Assembly: GCA_963677375.2 (NCBI GenBank)
Contig: CAXXIF010000010.1
Span: 62,001 to 126,000, forward strand
DNA length: 64,000 nt
Direction: 5' to 3'
Source of the DNA: Pseudaeromonas sp963677375
GTDB lineage: Bacteria > Pseudomonadota > Gammaproteobacteria > Enterobacterales > Aeromonadaceae
The notes under the pieces are model-generated. The model was not told where the DNA came from, did not search any database, and saw only the letters and a program-made list of their open reading frames with translations. Below are positions 16,862 through 25,491 of the stretch, one piece after another. Both the position numbers and the translations under genes were made by a program. Every line of letters starts with the position of its first letter. Positions within the stretch are counted from its first letter, which is position 1.

Positions 16862-18730
16862 ATGAGTCTCGATATTAGCCATTACCCGCTCCTGGCCCAG
16901 GCCAACACCCCGGATGAACTGCGTCTGCTGCCCCAGGAGCGGCTGACCGCCCTGTGTGACGAATTGCGGCAATATCTGCTGCGCTCCGTCAGTCGCAGCA
17001 GCGGCCATCTGGCCTCTGGTCTGGGTGTCGTCGAGCTGACGGTCGCCCTGCATTATGTCTATCAGACCCCGTTCGATCGTCTGGTCTGGGATGTGGGCCA
17101 TCAGGCCTATCCGCACAAAATCCTCACCGGACGTCGTGACCGCTTGCAAACTATCCGTCAGAAAGATGGCCTGCACCCCTTCCCCTGGCGTGAAGAGAGT
17201 GAATACGACACCCTGTCGGTGGGCCACTCCAGCACCTCCATAGGCGCAGCGCTGGGCATGGCGATAGCCGCCAAAAAAGAGGGACAGGATCGCAAGGCGG
17301 TCGCCATTATTGGCGACGGGGCCCTGACCGCCGGCATGGCGTTTGAAGCGCTGAATCATGCCGGTGATCTGCACGAAGATCTGTTGGTGATCCTCAACGA
17401 CAACGAGATGTCCATCTCCGAGAACGTGGGCGCCTTGAACAACCATCTGGCACGCTGGCTCTCCGGCCAGCTCTACACCACCATCCGCGAAGGTGGCAAG
17501 AAGGTGCTGTCCGGCCTGCCCCCGGTGAAGGAGCTGGCCCGTCGCGCCGAGGAACACATCAAAGGGATGGTCATCCCCGGCACCCTGTTTGAAGAGTTCG
17601 GCTTCAATTACATAGGCCCCATCGACGGCCATGACGTCAACGCCCTGATCAGCACCTTGAAGAACATGCGTCAACTCAAGGGGCCACAACTGCTCCATGT
17701 GATGACCAAGAAAGGCAAGGGCTATGAGCCTGCCGAAAAAGATCCCATCGGTTATCACGGGGTGCCCAAGTTCAATCCGGACGATGATTGCCTGCCCAAG
17801 AGCGGCGGTGGAAAACCTGGATTTTCGACCATCTTCGGCCAATGGTTGTGCGATATGGCCGCAAAGGATGAGAGGCTGATCGGCATCACGCCTGCCATGC
17901 GAGAAGGCTCCGGCATGGTTGAATTCTCCCAGCAGTTCCCCGACCGCTACTTCGACGTGGCCATTGCCGAACAACATGCGGTGACGCTGGCCGCCGGTAT
18001 GGCTATCGAGGGGCTCAAACCCATAGTCGCCATCTATTCCAGCTTCCTGCAACGAGCCTATGATCAGCTGATCCACGATGTAGCCCTGCAGAACCTGCCG
18101 GTCCTGTTTGCCATCGATCGCGCCGGTATCGTCGGTGCCGACGGCCCGACTCATCAGGGGGCATTTGATATCAGCTTTCTGCGCACCATCCCCAATATGA
18201 CCATAATGACGCCGTCGGATGAAGATGAGTGTCGGCAGATGCTCTACACCGGTTATCAGTTGAACAGCCCGGCGACCGTACGCTATCCCCGCGGCATCGG
18301 CTCGGGTGTGACTCCGGAATCAGCCATGCAGGCCCTGCCTATCGGCCGGGGTCGCCTGCTGCGCCAGGGCAAAGAGATTGCCATTCTGGCCTTCGGCACC
18401 CTGCTGCAACAGGCCAAACCTGTGGCCGAGGCTCTAGATGCCACGCTGGTGGACATGCGCTTTGTCAAACCCCTGGATGAAGCCCTGCTGGCGGAGCTGG
18501 CCACCAACCATCAGGTATTGGTCACTCTTGAAGAGGGATCTCTGCTGGGCGGTGCCGGTTCGGCGGTCAATGAGGCGTTGCAACGCCTGCGCCTGGTCAA
18601 GCCGGTGTTGAACCTGGGGTTGCCGGATCGCTTTGTCGAGCAGGGCACTCAATCCGAGATCCTTCAACTGCTGGGTCTCGATGCGGCGGGCATCGAAGCC
18701 AGCATACGGACGTTTATCGCCCCCATTTGA
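16862..18730 (+). CDS. dxs: 1-deoxy-D-xylulose-5-phosphate synthase
   Basis: Dxs joins pyruvate and glyceraldehyde 3-phosphate, the first step of the MEP isoprenoid pathway and a source for thiamine and pyridoxal. The 622-residue product has the thiamine-diphosphate domain motifs HSSTSIGAALGMA and GDGALTAGMAFEALNHAG, the transketolase-like middle (FDVAIAEQHAVTLAAGMA) and the C-terminal domain. The ATG at 16862 aligns with the E. coli start; a TTG directly before it is in frame. It ends the xseB-ispA-dxs operon and is followed by a strong terminator. Confidence 0.97.
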   Translation: MSLDISHYPLLAQANTPDELRLLPQERLTALCDELRQYLLRSVSRSSGHLASGLGVVELTVALHYVYQTPFDRLVWDVGHQAYPHKILTGRRDRLQTIRQKDGLHPFPWREESEYDTLSVGHSSTSIGAALGMAIAAKKEGQDRKAVAIIGDGALTAGMAFEALNHAGDLHEDLLVILNDNEMSISENVGALNNHLARWLSGQLYTTIREGGKKVLSGLPPVKELARRAEEHIKGMVIPGTLFEEFGFNYIGPIDGHDVNALISTLKNMRQLKGPQLLHVMTKKGKGYEPAEKDPIGYHGVPKFNPDDDCLPKSGGGKPGFSTIFGQWLCDMAAKDERLIGITPAMREGSGMVEFSQQFPDRYFDVAIAEQHAVTLAAGMAIEGLKPIVAIYSSFLQRAYDQLIHDVALQNLPVLFAIDRAGIVGADGPTHQGAFDISFLRTIPNMTIMTPSDEDECRQMLYTGYQLNSPATVRYPRGIGSGVTPESAMQALPIGRGRLLRQGKEIAILAFGTLLQQAKPVAEALDATLVDMRFVKPLDEALLAELATNHQVLVTLEEGSLLGGAGSAVNEALQRLRLVKPVLNLGLPDRFVEQGTQSEILQLLGLDAAGIEASIRTFIAPI

Positions 18731-18792
18731 TCACCCCATAGCGCCCAGACATCGCGGCGCCAGCCCTTTCCCGGCGCAGCTATCCCATCCAT

Positions 18793-18822
18793 AAAAAATG
18801 CCCTCATCATGAGGGCATTTTT
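18793..18822. terminator. Bidirectional Rho-independent terminator
   Basis: AAAAATGCCCTCAT / ATGAGGGCATTTTT forms a nearly continuous stem between the convergent dxs and slyD genes. Confidence 0.92.
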
Positions 18823-18842
18823 CTAAGTCGCAGCAGAGATGC

Positions 18843-19475
18843 TTAGTGGCGACCGCAGCCACCACCACCGCAGCAACCTTCGGCCTTTTCGGCATGGTCG
18901 TGATCATGGTCATGACCGTGACCACCGCAGCACTCGTGATCATCACCATGGTCGTGATCATGATGATGACCATGGCCACCACAGCACCCCTCGTGATCAT
19001 GATGATGGTCGTCGGCACCATGAACGTGACCATGCGCAATTTCTTCAGCAGTCGCGGCGCGCACGTCACGCACGGTCACGCTGAAATGCAGGTTCACACC
19101 GGCCAATGGGTGGTTAGCATCCACCTTGACGAACTCTTCGGTCACTTCGACCACGGTCACCGGACGATGACCATCGTCGGTATCGGCCACGAAGGTGTCA
19201 CCTTCGGCCACTTCCATACCGTCAAACAGTTCACCCGGTACGCTTTGTACCAGATCCTCTTCGTATTCGCCGTAGGCTTCGGCAGCATCGACATCCAGCT
19301 CAAAGCTGTCACCGACTTCGCGGTCATACAGCGCCTTTTCCAGACCCGGAACCAGGAAACCTGCACCATGCAGGTAAACCAGCGGCTCACGGCCTTCGGT
19401 GCTGTCCAGCACGTCGCCGGACTCGTCAGAAACGGTATAGTCGAGGGTAACAACGCTCAGATGGCTTACATTCAT
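18843..19475 (-). CDS. slyD: FKBP-type peptidyl-prolyl isomerase SlyD with long His/Cys tail
   Basis: SlyD is a folding helper that also binds nickel and assists hydrogenase maturation. The 210 residues have the split FKBP domain (LDYTVSDESGDVLDST ... PLVYLHGAGFLVPGLEKAL) and the inserted flap domain with AYGEYEEDLVQSVP. The last 63 residues hold 20 histidines and 7 cysteines in repeated GHGHDHDHDH-like and CCGG units, a strong metal-binding tail. The start at 19475 gives the usual N-terminus; upstream sequence in frame does not resemble SlyD. It is convergent with dxs. In E. coli slyD is near yheS and crp, as in this window. Confidence 0.95.
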   Translation of the reverse strand: MNVSHLSVVTLDYTVSDESGDVLDSTEGREPLVYLHGAGFLVPGLEKALYDREVGDSFELDVDAAEAYGEYEEDLVQSVPGELFDGMEVAEGDTFVADTDDGHRPVTVVEVTEEFVKVDANHPLAGVNLHFSVTVRDVRAATAEEIAHGHVHGADDHHHDHEGCCGGHGHHHDHDHGDDHECCGGHGHDHDHDHAEKAEGCCGGGGCGRH

Positions 19476-19627
19476 GTCAGGGTTCCCGGTGTTGGCGCCC
19501 CGGCAACAGTGGGGCGTGAAAAAAGTTGCGCCCAGCATACCGGAAAAAAAACGGAGTGAACACACTTCAACCCTGGCGAAACAGGATGAAAAGTGCAGCT
19601 ATTGTGCCTTGTGGCTGCATTTTTGCG

Positions 19628-19633
19628 TATAAT
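19628..19633 (+). promoter_or_regulatory. Likely -10 element for the AraC-type gene
   Basis: A perfect TATAAT lies about 33 bases before the ATG at 19666, between the divergent slyD and the regulator gene. No matching -35 hexamer with 16-18 spacing is clear. Confidence 0.45.
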
Positions 19634-19665
19634 CCGCCCCATCGTTTTTAGGCCCGTTGGCGTTC

Positions 19666-20376
19666 ATGTCTTATCCAGTTCATTTTGAAACCCAGTCGGC
19701 GCAACGACTGGAATTGCTTGGCCGTCACCGCCAACCCGGCGATCAGTTACTTTATCTGCGAGCCGGTAGCTTGCTGATGCGTCTGGGACGCGACGAATTT
19801 GTGTTGCGTCAGGGCGATCTGTTCTGGCTACCGGCCGATTGTCTGCACGGTCTGACCCTGTGGCAGGGCTGCCATCTTATCCGCATCCGTTTCTCGGTCC
19901 GGGTTCAAGGTGCACGCCCCCGCGCTGCCGGTTTTTTGCATCCGCATCCCTTGGTTCTGCCTTTGCTGGAGCGGTTGGAGCATCAGCTGTTGTCCGCGCC
20001 CCTGGAGTGGCAGGGGCACAGCGGTCGTCTGTGCCGTCTGCTGGCGGATCTGTTACCGGAATTTAAAATCAGCAGCCATGCCGCAGAGCCCATGAGCAAG
20101 GGGGTGCAATGTGCCATCAGCACTCTGCGTCAGGGCGGCGAGTTGCCCGCCATCGCCCATGCTTGCCAACAGGAGCAGGGACTCTCGCCACGGGAAGTGC
20201 TGGATCAATTCCAGCAGCAGCTCGGCATCAGTCTCATCGAGTGGCTGGAACAGTGGCAGCTCTACCAGACCCTGCAGCACCTTAAGCAGGGCATGAGTGA
20301 AGAACAAGCCTATCGACAGGCCGGGTTCAGTACTGCCGAACAGTACCAGCAAGCCCAGCAACGCTATCGCCCTTGA
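19666..20376 (+). CDS. AraC-like transcriptional regulator
   Basis: The 236-residue product has an N-terminal cupin-like sensing part (QLLYLRAGSLLMRLGRDEFVLRQGDLFWLPADCLHGL) and a C-terminal helix-turn-helix region (LSPREVLDQFQQQLGISLIEWLEQWQLYQTLQHL, then AYRQAGFSTAEQYQQA) that keeps the spacing of AraC family proteins but is somewhat degenerate. The ligand and targets are unknown. The start is the ATG at 19666; a TTG three codons upstream is less likely. It is divergent from slyD and 68 bases ahead of yheS on the same strand. Confidence 0.68.
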   Translation: MSYPVHFETQSAQRLELLGRHRQPGDQLLYLRAGSLLMRLGRDEFVLRQGDLFWLPADCLHGLTLWQGCHLIRIRFSVRVQGARPRAAGFLHPHPLVLPLLERLEHQLLSAPLEWQGHSGRLCRLLADLLPEFKISSHAAEPMSKGVQCAISTLRQGGELPAIAHACQQEQGLSPREVLDQFQQQLGISLIEWLEQWQLYQTLQHLKQGMSEEQAYRQAGFSTAEQYQQAQQRYRP

Positions 20377-20444
20377 AGGCACAAGCCGGAGCTTTCTCCT
20401 ATTTTCGCCTGCAGGCCCAGCCTGCCTGAACGACGAGATACCGC

Positions 20445-22361
20445 ATGATCATCGCCAGTGAAATCGAACTGTTACGCGGCAATACCAAGCTGCTGGATAA
20501 CGCCTCTGCCACCATATTTCCCGGCCACAAAGTGGGTCTGGTCGGCAAGAACGGCTGTGGCAAATCCTCCTTCTTCGCCCTGCTCAAGGGCGAGCTGAGT
20601 GTCGATAACGGCACCCTGACAGTACCGTCTGGTTGGCAGATGTCGAGCGTGGCGCAGGAAACCCCGGCCCTCGACAAACCGGCGCTGGATTATGTCATCG
20701 ACGGGGATCGGGAATACCGAGCCTTGGAAGCTGAGCTGGCTCAAGCCGAACGGCTGGGTGAAGGTATCAAGGTGGCCGAACTGCACGGCAAGCTCGAAGC
20801 CATCGGCGGCTACAGCATTCGCGCCCGCGCCGGCACCCTGCTCCACGGTCTGGGCTTTGCCAGCACCCAGCATGAGTCGCCGGTTCGCGCCTTCTCCGGG
20901 GGATGGCGTATGCGCCTGAACCTGGCGCAGGCCCTGCTTTGCCGCTCGGATCTGTTGCTGCTGGATGAGCCCACCAACCACCTGGATTTGGATGCGGTGA
21001 TCTGGCTGGAAGGCTGGCTCAAGAGTTATCGCGGCACCCTGATCCTCATCTCCCATGACCGGGATTTTCTGGATCGGGTGATCAACCGCATCATCCACAT
21101 CGAGAACGGCAAGCTCAACGAATACACCGGCGGCTACTCCGACTTCGAACTGCAGCGCGCCGAAATGCTGGCACAGCAACAGTCCCTGTACGAGAAACAG
21201 CAGGTAGCGCTGACCCACATGCAGGAGTACATAGACCGTTTCCGCTACAAGGCCAGCAAGGCCCGTCAGGCCCAGAGCCGCCTCAAGGCCATGGAGCGAA
21301 TGGAGCGGATTTTACCCGCCCATGTGGACTCGCAATTCCAGTTCAGCTTCCGCGAACCCGATGCCCTGCCGACCCCGCTGATGATGATGGAGAACTTGAG
21401 TGCCGGGTATGGGGACAAGCTGATCCTGGAAAAGATCAAACTCAATCTGGTACCCGGCTCCCGCATCGGTCTGCTCGGGCGCAATGGCGCCGGTAAGTCC
21501 ACCTTCATCAAGTTACTGGCCGGTGAGCTGGCGCCCTTATCCGGCAAGCTGGAGTTGGCCCGTGGCGTCAAGATTGGCTATTTTGCCCAGCACCAGCTGG
21601 AGTATTTGCGCAACGACGATACTCCGCTGGCCCACCTGGCGCGCTTGGCTCCCGACAAAACTGAGCAGGAGCTGCGCGGCTTTCTCGGTGGCTTCGGCTT
21701 TCATGGCGACAAGGCCCTGGATCTGGTCGGCCCCTTCTCCGGCGGTGAAAAAGCCCGCCTGGTGCTGGCGCTGGTGGTCTGGGGCAAGCCCAATCTGCTG
21801 TTGCTGGATGAACCGACCAACCACCTGGATCTGGAGATGCGTGAAGCCCTGACCATGGCCTTGCAAGGTTTCGAAGGGGCCATGGTCATTGTCTCCCACG
21901 ATCGACACCTGCTACGCACCACCACAGATGATCTCTATCTGGTCCATGACAAGCGGGTCGAAGCCTTTGACGGCGATTTGGACGATTACCACAAGTGGCT
22001 GCTGGCTCTGGAGAAAAGCCAGAATAGCAATGACGGCAGCAACGACAGTGGCAGTAACTCCGCCGCCACACGCAAGGATCAGAAGCGCCGCGAGGCCGAG
22101 TTCCGTCAGTCCATGCGCCCGCTGAAGCAGAAACTGGAGAAGCTCGAAGCCCAGATGGAGAAGCTGCAACAACAGCTCTCGGAGATCGAGCAAGCGCTGG
22201 GCGATCCGGAGCTCTATACCGACGGAGCCAAGCCCAAGCTCACCCAACTGCTGGCGCAACAAGGGCCGATCAAGAATCAACTTGAGGCCGTCGAGCTGGA
22301 GTGGATGACCCTCGGTGAAGAGCTTGAAGCCAGGGAGCAGAGCTTTGCTGACAGCGAATGA
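20445..22361 (+). CDS. yheS: ABC-F family ATPase YheS
   Basis: ABC-F proteins have two ATPase domains and no membrane part; they act on ribosomes to relieve stalled translation. The 638-residue product has Walker A GKNGCGKSS near residue 34 and GRNGAGKST in the second half, ABC signatures AFSGGWRMRL and PFSGGEKARLVL, and Walker B LLLLDEPTNHLDLD and LLLLDEPTNHLDLE. A charged coiled-coil C-terminus ends the protein. The N-terminus is close to E. coli YheS. The last 17 bases overlap the start of the next gene. Confidence 0.95.
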   Translation: MIIASEIELLRGNTKLLDNASATIFPGHKVGLVGKNGCGKSSFFALLKGELSVDNGTLTVPSGWQMSSVAQETPALDKPALDYVIDGDREYRALEAELAQAERLGEGIKVAELHGKLEAIGGYSIRARAGTLLHGLGFASTQHESPVRAFSGGWRMRLNLAQALLCRSDLLLLDEPTNHLDLDAVIWLEGWLKSYRGTLILISHDRDFLDRVINRIIHIENGKLNEYTGGYSDFELQRAEMLAQQQSLYEKQQVALTHMQEYIDRFRYKASKARQAQSRLKAMERMERILPAHVDSQFQFSFREPDALPTPLMMMENLSAGYGDKLILEKIKLNLVPGSRIGLLGRNGAGKSTFIKLLAGELAPLSGKLELARGVKIGYFAQHQLEYLRNDDTPLAHLARLAPDKTEQELRGFLGGFGFHGDKALDLVGPFSGGEKARLVLALVVWGKPNLLLLDEPTNHLDLEMREALTMALQGFEGAMVIVSHDRHLLRTTTDDLYLVHDKRVEAFDGDLDDYHKWLLALEKSQNSNDGSNDSGSNSAATRKDQKRREAEFRQSMRPLKQKLEKLEAQMEKLQQQLSEIEQALGDPELYTDGAKPKLTQLLAQQGPIKNQLEAVELEWMTLGEELEAREQSFADSE

Positions 22362-22851
22362 ATTCTGGCGCCTGAGCCAGAGCCTGTACGCCGCCCCCGA
22401 GGTGCAAGCGAGCTGTCTGTCGGCACAGCAGCAACATAGCGCGGACGTCAATTTGCTGCTGTTGTTGGCCCTATTGCAGACCCGGGGTTGGCAGGGTGAC
22501 TACCGGCCCCTACTGGCTGCTACCGCCGCCTTGCTACCGGTATTACAGGATTGGCGACGTCTACGCCGGACGTTAAAACCCAAGCTGGCCCCCAGCGATT
22601 ATGCCCATCTGCTGACCCATGAATTATCCCTGGAGCGGCTGATGCAACAAACCTTACTCGCCGCACTAGCCACCGAGTGCCCGACAAGCTCTCCCACCGA
22701 CAATTCGGCGCTGGGTGGCTATCTTGAATCTATCGGTGTTGCCTCACTCCAGCGCCAGGCCTTGATACAGTTATTGCTGACTCAGGCCGCTGCCGTCGAT
22801 GCCACGTGCGCGCCCCCCCAGTCCCCACTGACCGAGGAATCATCATGCTGA
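22345..22851 (+). CDS. TIGR02444 family protein
   Basis: The 168-residue product has the pattern of the TIGR02444 family: ANEFWRLSQSLYAAPEVQASCL followed by SADVNLLLLLALLQTRGW. The function is unknown. I choose the TTG at 22345 because GGGAG lies eight bases upstream and the family similarity begins just after it; the frame opens slightly earlier, at a GTG at 22315. It overlaps both neighbours: yheS by 17 bases and rlmJ by 7. The three are therefore probably translated from one message. Confidence 0.75.
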   Translation: MLTANEFWRLSQSLYAAPEVQASCLSAQQQHSADVNLLLLLALLQTRGWQGDYRPLLAATAALLPVLQDWRRLRRTLKPKLAPSDYAHLLTHELSLERLMQQTLLAALATECPTSSPTDNSALGGYLESIGVASLQRQALIQLLLTQAAAVDATCAPPQSPLTEESSC

Positions 22852-23693
22852 GTTATCGTCACGCCTTTCACGCCGGTAACCATGCCGACGTCCTCAAGCA
22901 CGCCGTCGAAACCTTGATCATCGAACAACTCAAGGCCAAGGATAAGCCCTTCTGTTATCTGGATACCCATGCCGGTGGCGGCTGTTACGATCTGAGTGGC
23001 GAATGGCCGCAGAAGAAAGCCGAATATCTGGATGGCATCGCCCGTCTGTGGCCCGAACGGCAGCAGTGGCCCGAACTAGCGCGCTACTTTGAGGTGATTG
23101 AGACGCTCAATGAATCCGAGTTGCGCTTCTATCCCGGTTCGCCGGAAGTGGCCCGTCACCTGTTGCGTGAGCAGGACAAGCTGATGCTGATGGAGCTACA
23201 CAATCAGGAGATCGAGATCCTGCGCCGCCACATGGGTAGCGACGGCCGCAGCGCCATTCACCACAGAGATGGTTTCGAGGGGCTGCTGGCGGTGTTACCC
23301 CCGACCCCGCGGCGGGGACTGGTGTTGATGGACCCACCCTACGAGCTCAAAGAAGACTACCAGCGCGTTCTGCAGACCCTGAAAAAAGCCATGCAGAAAT
23401 GGTCGACCGGTATCTATGCCCTCTGGTATCCGATCCTCGGCTTAGAAGCCGATCGCAGCCGCAGCATGCTGGAGTTATTCAAGTACGCCGGCTTCCCTTC
23501 GGTGCTGGTGGCCGAACTGGAAGTGGCGGCACAGCCCGACGAGTGGGGCATGAATGGATCGGGCATGTTAATTCTCAACGCCCCCTGGCAACTGGATGGT
23601 CAGTTGGCTGAATTACTCCCTCGCTTGTGCCAACAACTGGCCCAGAGCGCGGATGCCCGCTGGCGGTTGGAATGGCTGGTCAAGCCGGAGTAA
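22845..23693 (+). CDS. rlmJ: 23S rRNA (adenine-2030 N6) methyltransferase
   Basis: RlmJ methylates A2030 of 23S rRNA. The 282 residues open with MLSYRHAFHAGNHADVLKH, the family hallmark, and continue with FCYLDTHAGGG (SAM site), FYPGSPEVA, and the N6-adenine methyltransferase motif DPPYE. Later come GIYALWYPI and NGSGMLILNAPWQ. GAGG precedes the ATG at 22845. A clear terminator follows at 23718, which separates this core gene from the pilin region. Confidence 0.95.
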   Translation: MLSYRHAFHAGNHADVLKHAVETLIIEQLKAKDKPFCYLDTHAGGGCYDLSGEWPQKKAEYLDGIARLWPERQQWPELARYFEVIETLNESELRFYPGSPEVARHLLREQDKLMLMELHNQEIEILRRHMGSDGRSAIHHRDGFEGLLAVLPPTPRRGLVLMDPPYELKEDYQRVLQTLKKAMQKWSTGIYALWYPILGLEADRSRSMLELFKYAGFPSVLVAELEVAAQPDEWGMNGSGMLILNAPWQLDGQLAELLPRLCQQLAQSADARWRLEWLVKPE

Positions 23694-23717
23694 CAACCCC
23701 CGTCGCAAGCAGCAATA

Positions 23718-23748
23718 ACATAAAGGCCCGGCGGGCCTTTATGTTTTT
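23718..23748. terminator. Rho-independent terminator after rlmJ
   Basis: ACATAAAGGCCC / GGGCCTTTATGT forms a 12-bp perfect stem with a 3-base loop, then five T residues on the plus strand. It lies between convergent rlmJ and the cluster A pilE gene. Confidence 0.9.
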
Positions 23749-23773
23749 ACAATATTAAGCAGAGTTCCAGAGG

Positions 23774-24148
23774 TTATCCCCAACAGTTGGCCGGCGTTTT
23801 TTGATCCTGTTGGTTAAGCGTCAGACTGGTACAACCGGTATCGTTGAGCTGAGGCGAACCACTCTTGGCCGTCGCAGTCAGCGTATAGGTGGCTCCACTC
23901 ACGGTAGAGGTAAAGGTGTAGTGGTCGATACTGGCACCACCTAGCAGGGAAAAATCCGTGGTATAGCTGCCACTGGTCACCCGCTGCTCTTCCTGTTTCA
24001 ACTGGGCTGACAGCAGATGCTCCAGAGCCTCAGCCCGTCGACTCTTCAACATATGAGCCTGATAAGATGGATAGGCAATGGATGCTAGGATGGCGATGAT
24101 GGCCACCGTGATCATGAGCTCCAGTAAGGTAATCCCCTTCGCCCTCAT
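23774..24148 (-). CDS. Type IV pilus minor pilin PilE-like (cluster A)
   Basis: The 124-residue prepilin has a 5-residue leader and the prepilin peptidase site AKG/ITLLELM with Glu at mature position 5, followed by a long hydrophobic helix. The globular part ends with two cysteines and the motif ANCWG. The PilE proteins of clusters B and C also end in Cys-Trp. PilE is one of the minor pilins at the pilus tip complex. The start at 24148 has GGGGAG six bases upstream; a longer frame begins ten codons earlier. It is divergent from the cluster A fimT gene, 87 bases away. Confidence 0.88.
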   Translation of the reverse strand: MRAKGITLLELMITVAIIAILASIAYPSYQAHMLKSRRAEALEHLLSAQLKQEEQRVTSGSYTTDFSLLGGASIDHYTFTSTVSGATYTLTATAKSGSPQLNDTGCTSLTLNQQDQKTPANCWG

Positions 24149-24235
24149 AACGTACTCCCCCCACATGAACCAACTCAATATCTGACCTACACTTTAACAT
24201 GGCGGTTACATCCATTTCTTAAGAGTAGGCTACTG

Positions 24236-24784
24236 ATGATGTCTTGGCGCCCGCAGCATGGTTTTACCTTGATTGAAGCACTACTGGTGATCGTATTGCT
24301 CCTCATTGTAGTGGCCATCGGAGTCCCTAGCTTTCTAGAGTTGCGTCAAAACCAGCAACTGGCAGGTGTTGGCCAGGCATTGGCTTCGGATCTGCAACTG
24401 GCTCGCACCGAAGCGGCGAAAACGGATAATCCCAATGTAGCTCTCTATTTTTTTGATGATAGCAATTGGTGCTGGCGGATCTCTGACCAACCGGCCACCA
24501 GTTGCGACAGTTGTTCAGCTACCTGTGACATCGGCGGCGATGGCATAGTTCGAGGCGGTAGCCGTAGCGACTACCCACAAGTGGTGATGAAAGAAGAGCT
24601 GACCGGATCGAATCGGTTACCGGTCGGAGCTAGACGGGGTGTCTTGCAACCGACGCAGGCGGATGACCGAATATCGTTCACCCTGGGAGGTAAAGAGCTG
24701 CGAGTATGGTTTACCACCACGGGGCGCGCACAACTGTGCACCCCGGCTGGGCCACTGTTAACGGGAGTAGCGCCATGCGCCTGA
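24236..24784 (+). CDS. Type IV pilus minor pilin FimT/GspH-like (cluster A)
   Basis: The 182-residue prepilin has a 9-residue leader and the cleavage site QHG/FTLIEAL with Glu5. The N-terminal helix is followed by LASDLQLARTEAAKTDNPNV, the conserved block of the FimT/FimU (GspH) group. Six cysteines lie in the stretch NWCWRI ... SCDSCSATCD and near the C-terminus, more than usual. Two adjacent ATG codons at 24236 and 24239 could both serve. It begins a plus-strand operon: the next gene overlaps its last ten bases. Confidence 0.87.
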   Translation: MMSWRPQHGFTLIEALLVIVLLLIVVAIGVPSFLELRQNQQLAGVGQALASDLQLARTEAAKTDNPNVALYFFDDSNWCWRISDQPATSCDSCSATCDIGGDGIVRGGSRSDYPQVVMKEELTGSNRLPVGARRGVLQPTQADDRISFTLGGKELRVWFTTTGRAQLCTPAGPLLTGVAPCA

Positions 24785-25491
24785 GATTATGCCGTGGGTT
24801 TTCGATGGTCGAACTGCTGGTTGCTCTGGTGGCGGGGCTGATTATTGTCGGCACCGCCACCACGCTTTATGTCTCCATCATTCGCGCCAATGCCACCTCA
24901 GTGCAACTTTCATCGTTAAATCTGGGGATGCAGGGGCTGCTGGATGTAATGGAGCGCGACATTCGTCGTGCCGGTTATTTTGCCAATGCCACACTCAACC
25001 TACAGCGCGATGCCACTGGGAATCCGGTGATTGCTCCGACAGACCGTACCGCCATGTTCAGCCTGACCGTTAGCGCAGGGAGTACCACACTGCAAGACCT
25101 GCAGCAGGTGACGGTTACAGACCCGCTCTACGACTGCATCTTGCTGCGCTACGATGCCAATGATGATGGAACCATCGCCGGTAGCAACGAGATCCTGGGC
25201 TATCGTTTCAAAAACGCCGCACGCGGCCTCGAATTCCAGCAATGGGCTACGGTCGCCGATCAATTAAGCTCGCCCTCGCAATGTGCCGATGACGATGGCT
25301 GGAACAATATCAGTCAGGATGGTCAAGTTCAGCTTACCGCCGTCACCTTTGCCATTAACCCTGCCAGCGGTTTTTCCAGTCCCACAGGACAACGCACCAT
25401 CACGATATCGATGATTGGACAGAGCCAACAAAAACCAGCCCTGTCCCTGACCTTGCAGCGGCAGGTAAGGATCCGCAATGACCAATACTAA
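24775..25491 (+). CDS. Type IV pilus minor pilin PilW-like (cluster A)
   Basis: The 238-residue prepilin has an 8-residue leader and the cleavage site CRG/FSMVELL with Glu5. The PilW hallmark follows the helix: GLLDVMERDIRRAGYF. GGGAG lies shortly before the ATG at 24775. It overlaps fimT upstream by ten bases and pilX downstream by fourteen, so the four genes are one translational unit. PilW takes part in the initiation complex for pilus assembly with PilV and PilX. Confidence 0.87.
   Translation: MRLRLCRGFSMVELLVALVAGLIIVGTATTLYVSIIRANATSVQLSSLNLGMQGLLDVMERDIRRAGYFANATLNLQRDATGNPVIAPTDRTAMFSLTVSAGSTTLQDLQQVTVTDPLYDCILLRYDANDDGTIAGSNEILGYRFKNAARGLEFQQWATVADQLSSPSQCADDDGWNNISQDGQVQLTAVTFAINPASGFSSPTGQRTITISMIGQSQQKPALSLTLQRQVRIRNDQY

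Noticed and set aside
16847..18154. Long open frame on the minus strand opposite dxs
   Set aside because: It is fully antisense to the well-supported dxs gene and its translation has no family features; such shadows are common in GC-rich coding DNA.
18846..19041. Short tandem-like DNA repeats near the end of slyD
   Set aside because: They are explained by repeated His, Asp and Cys-Gly codons in the SlyD tail; they are not a CRISPR array or independent repeat.
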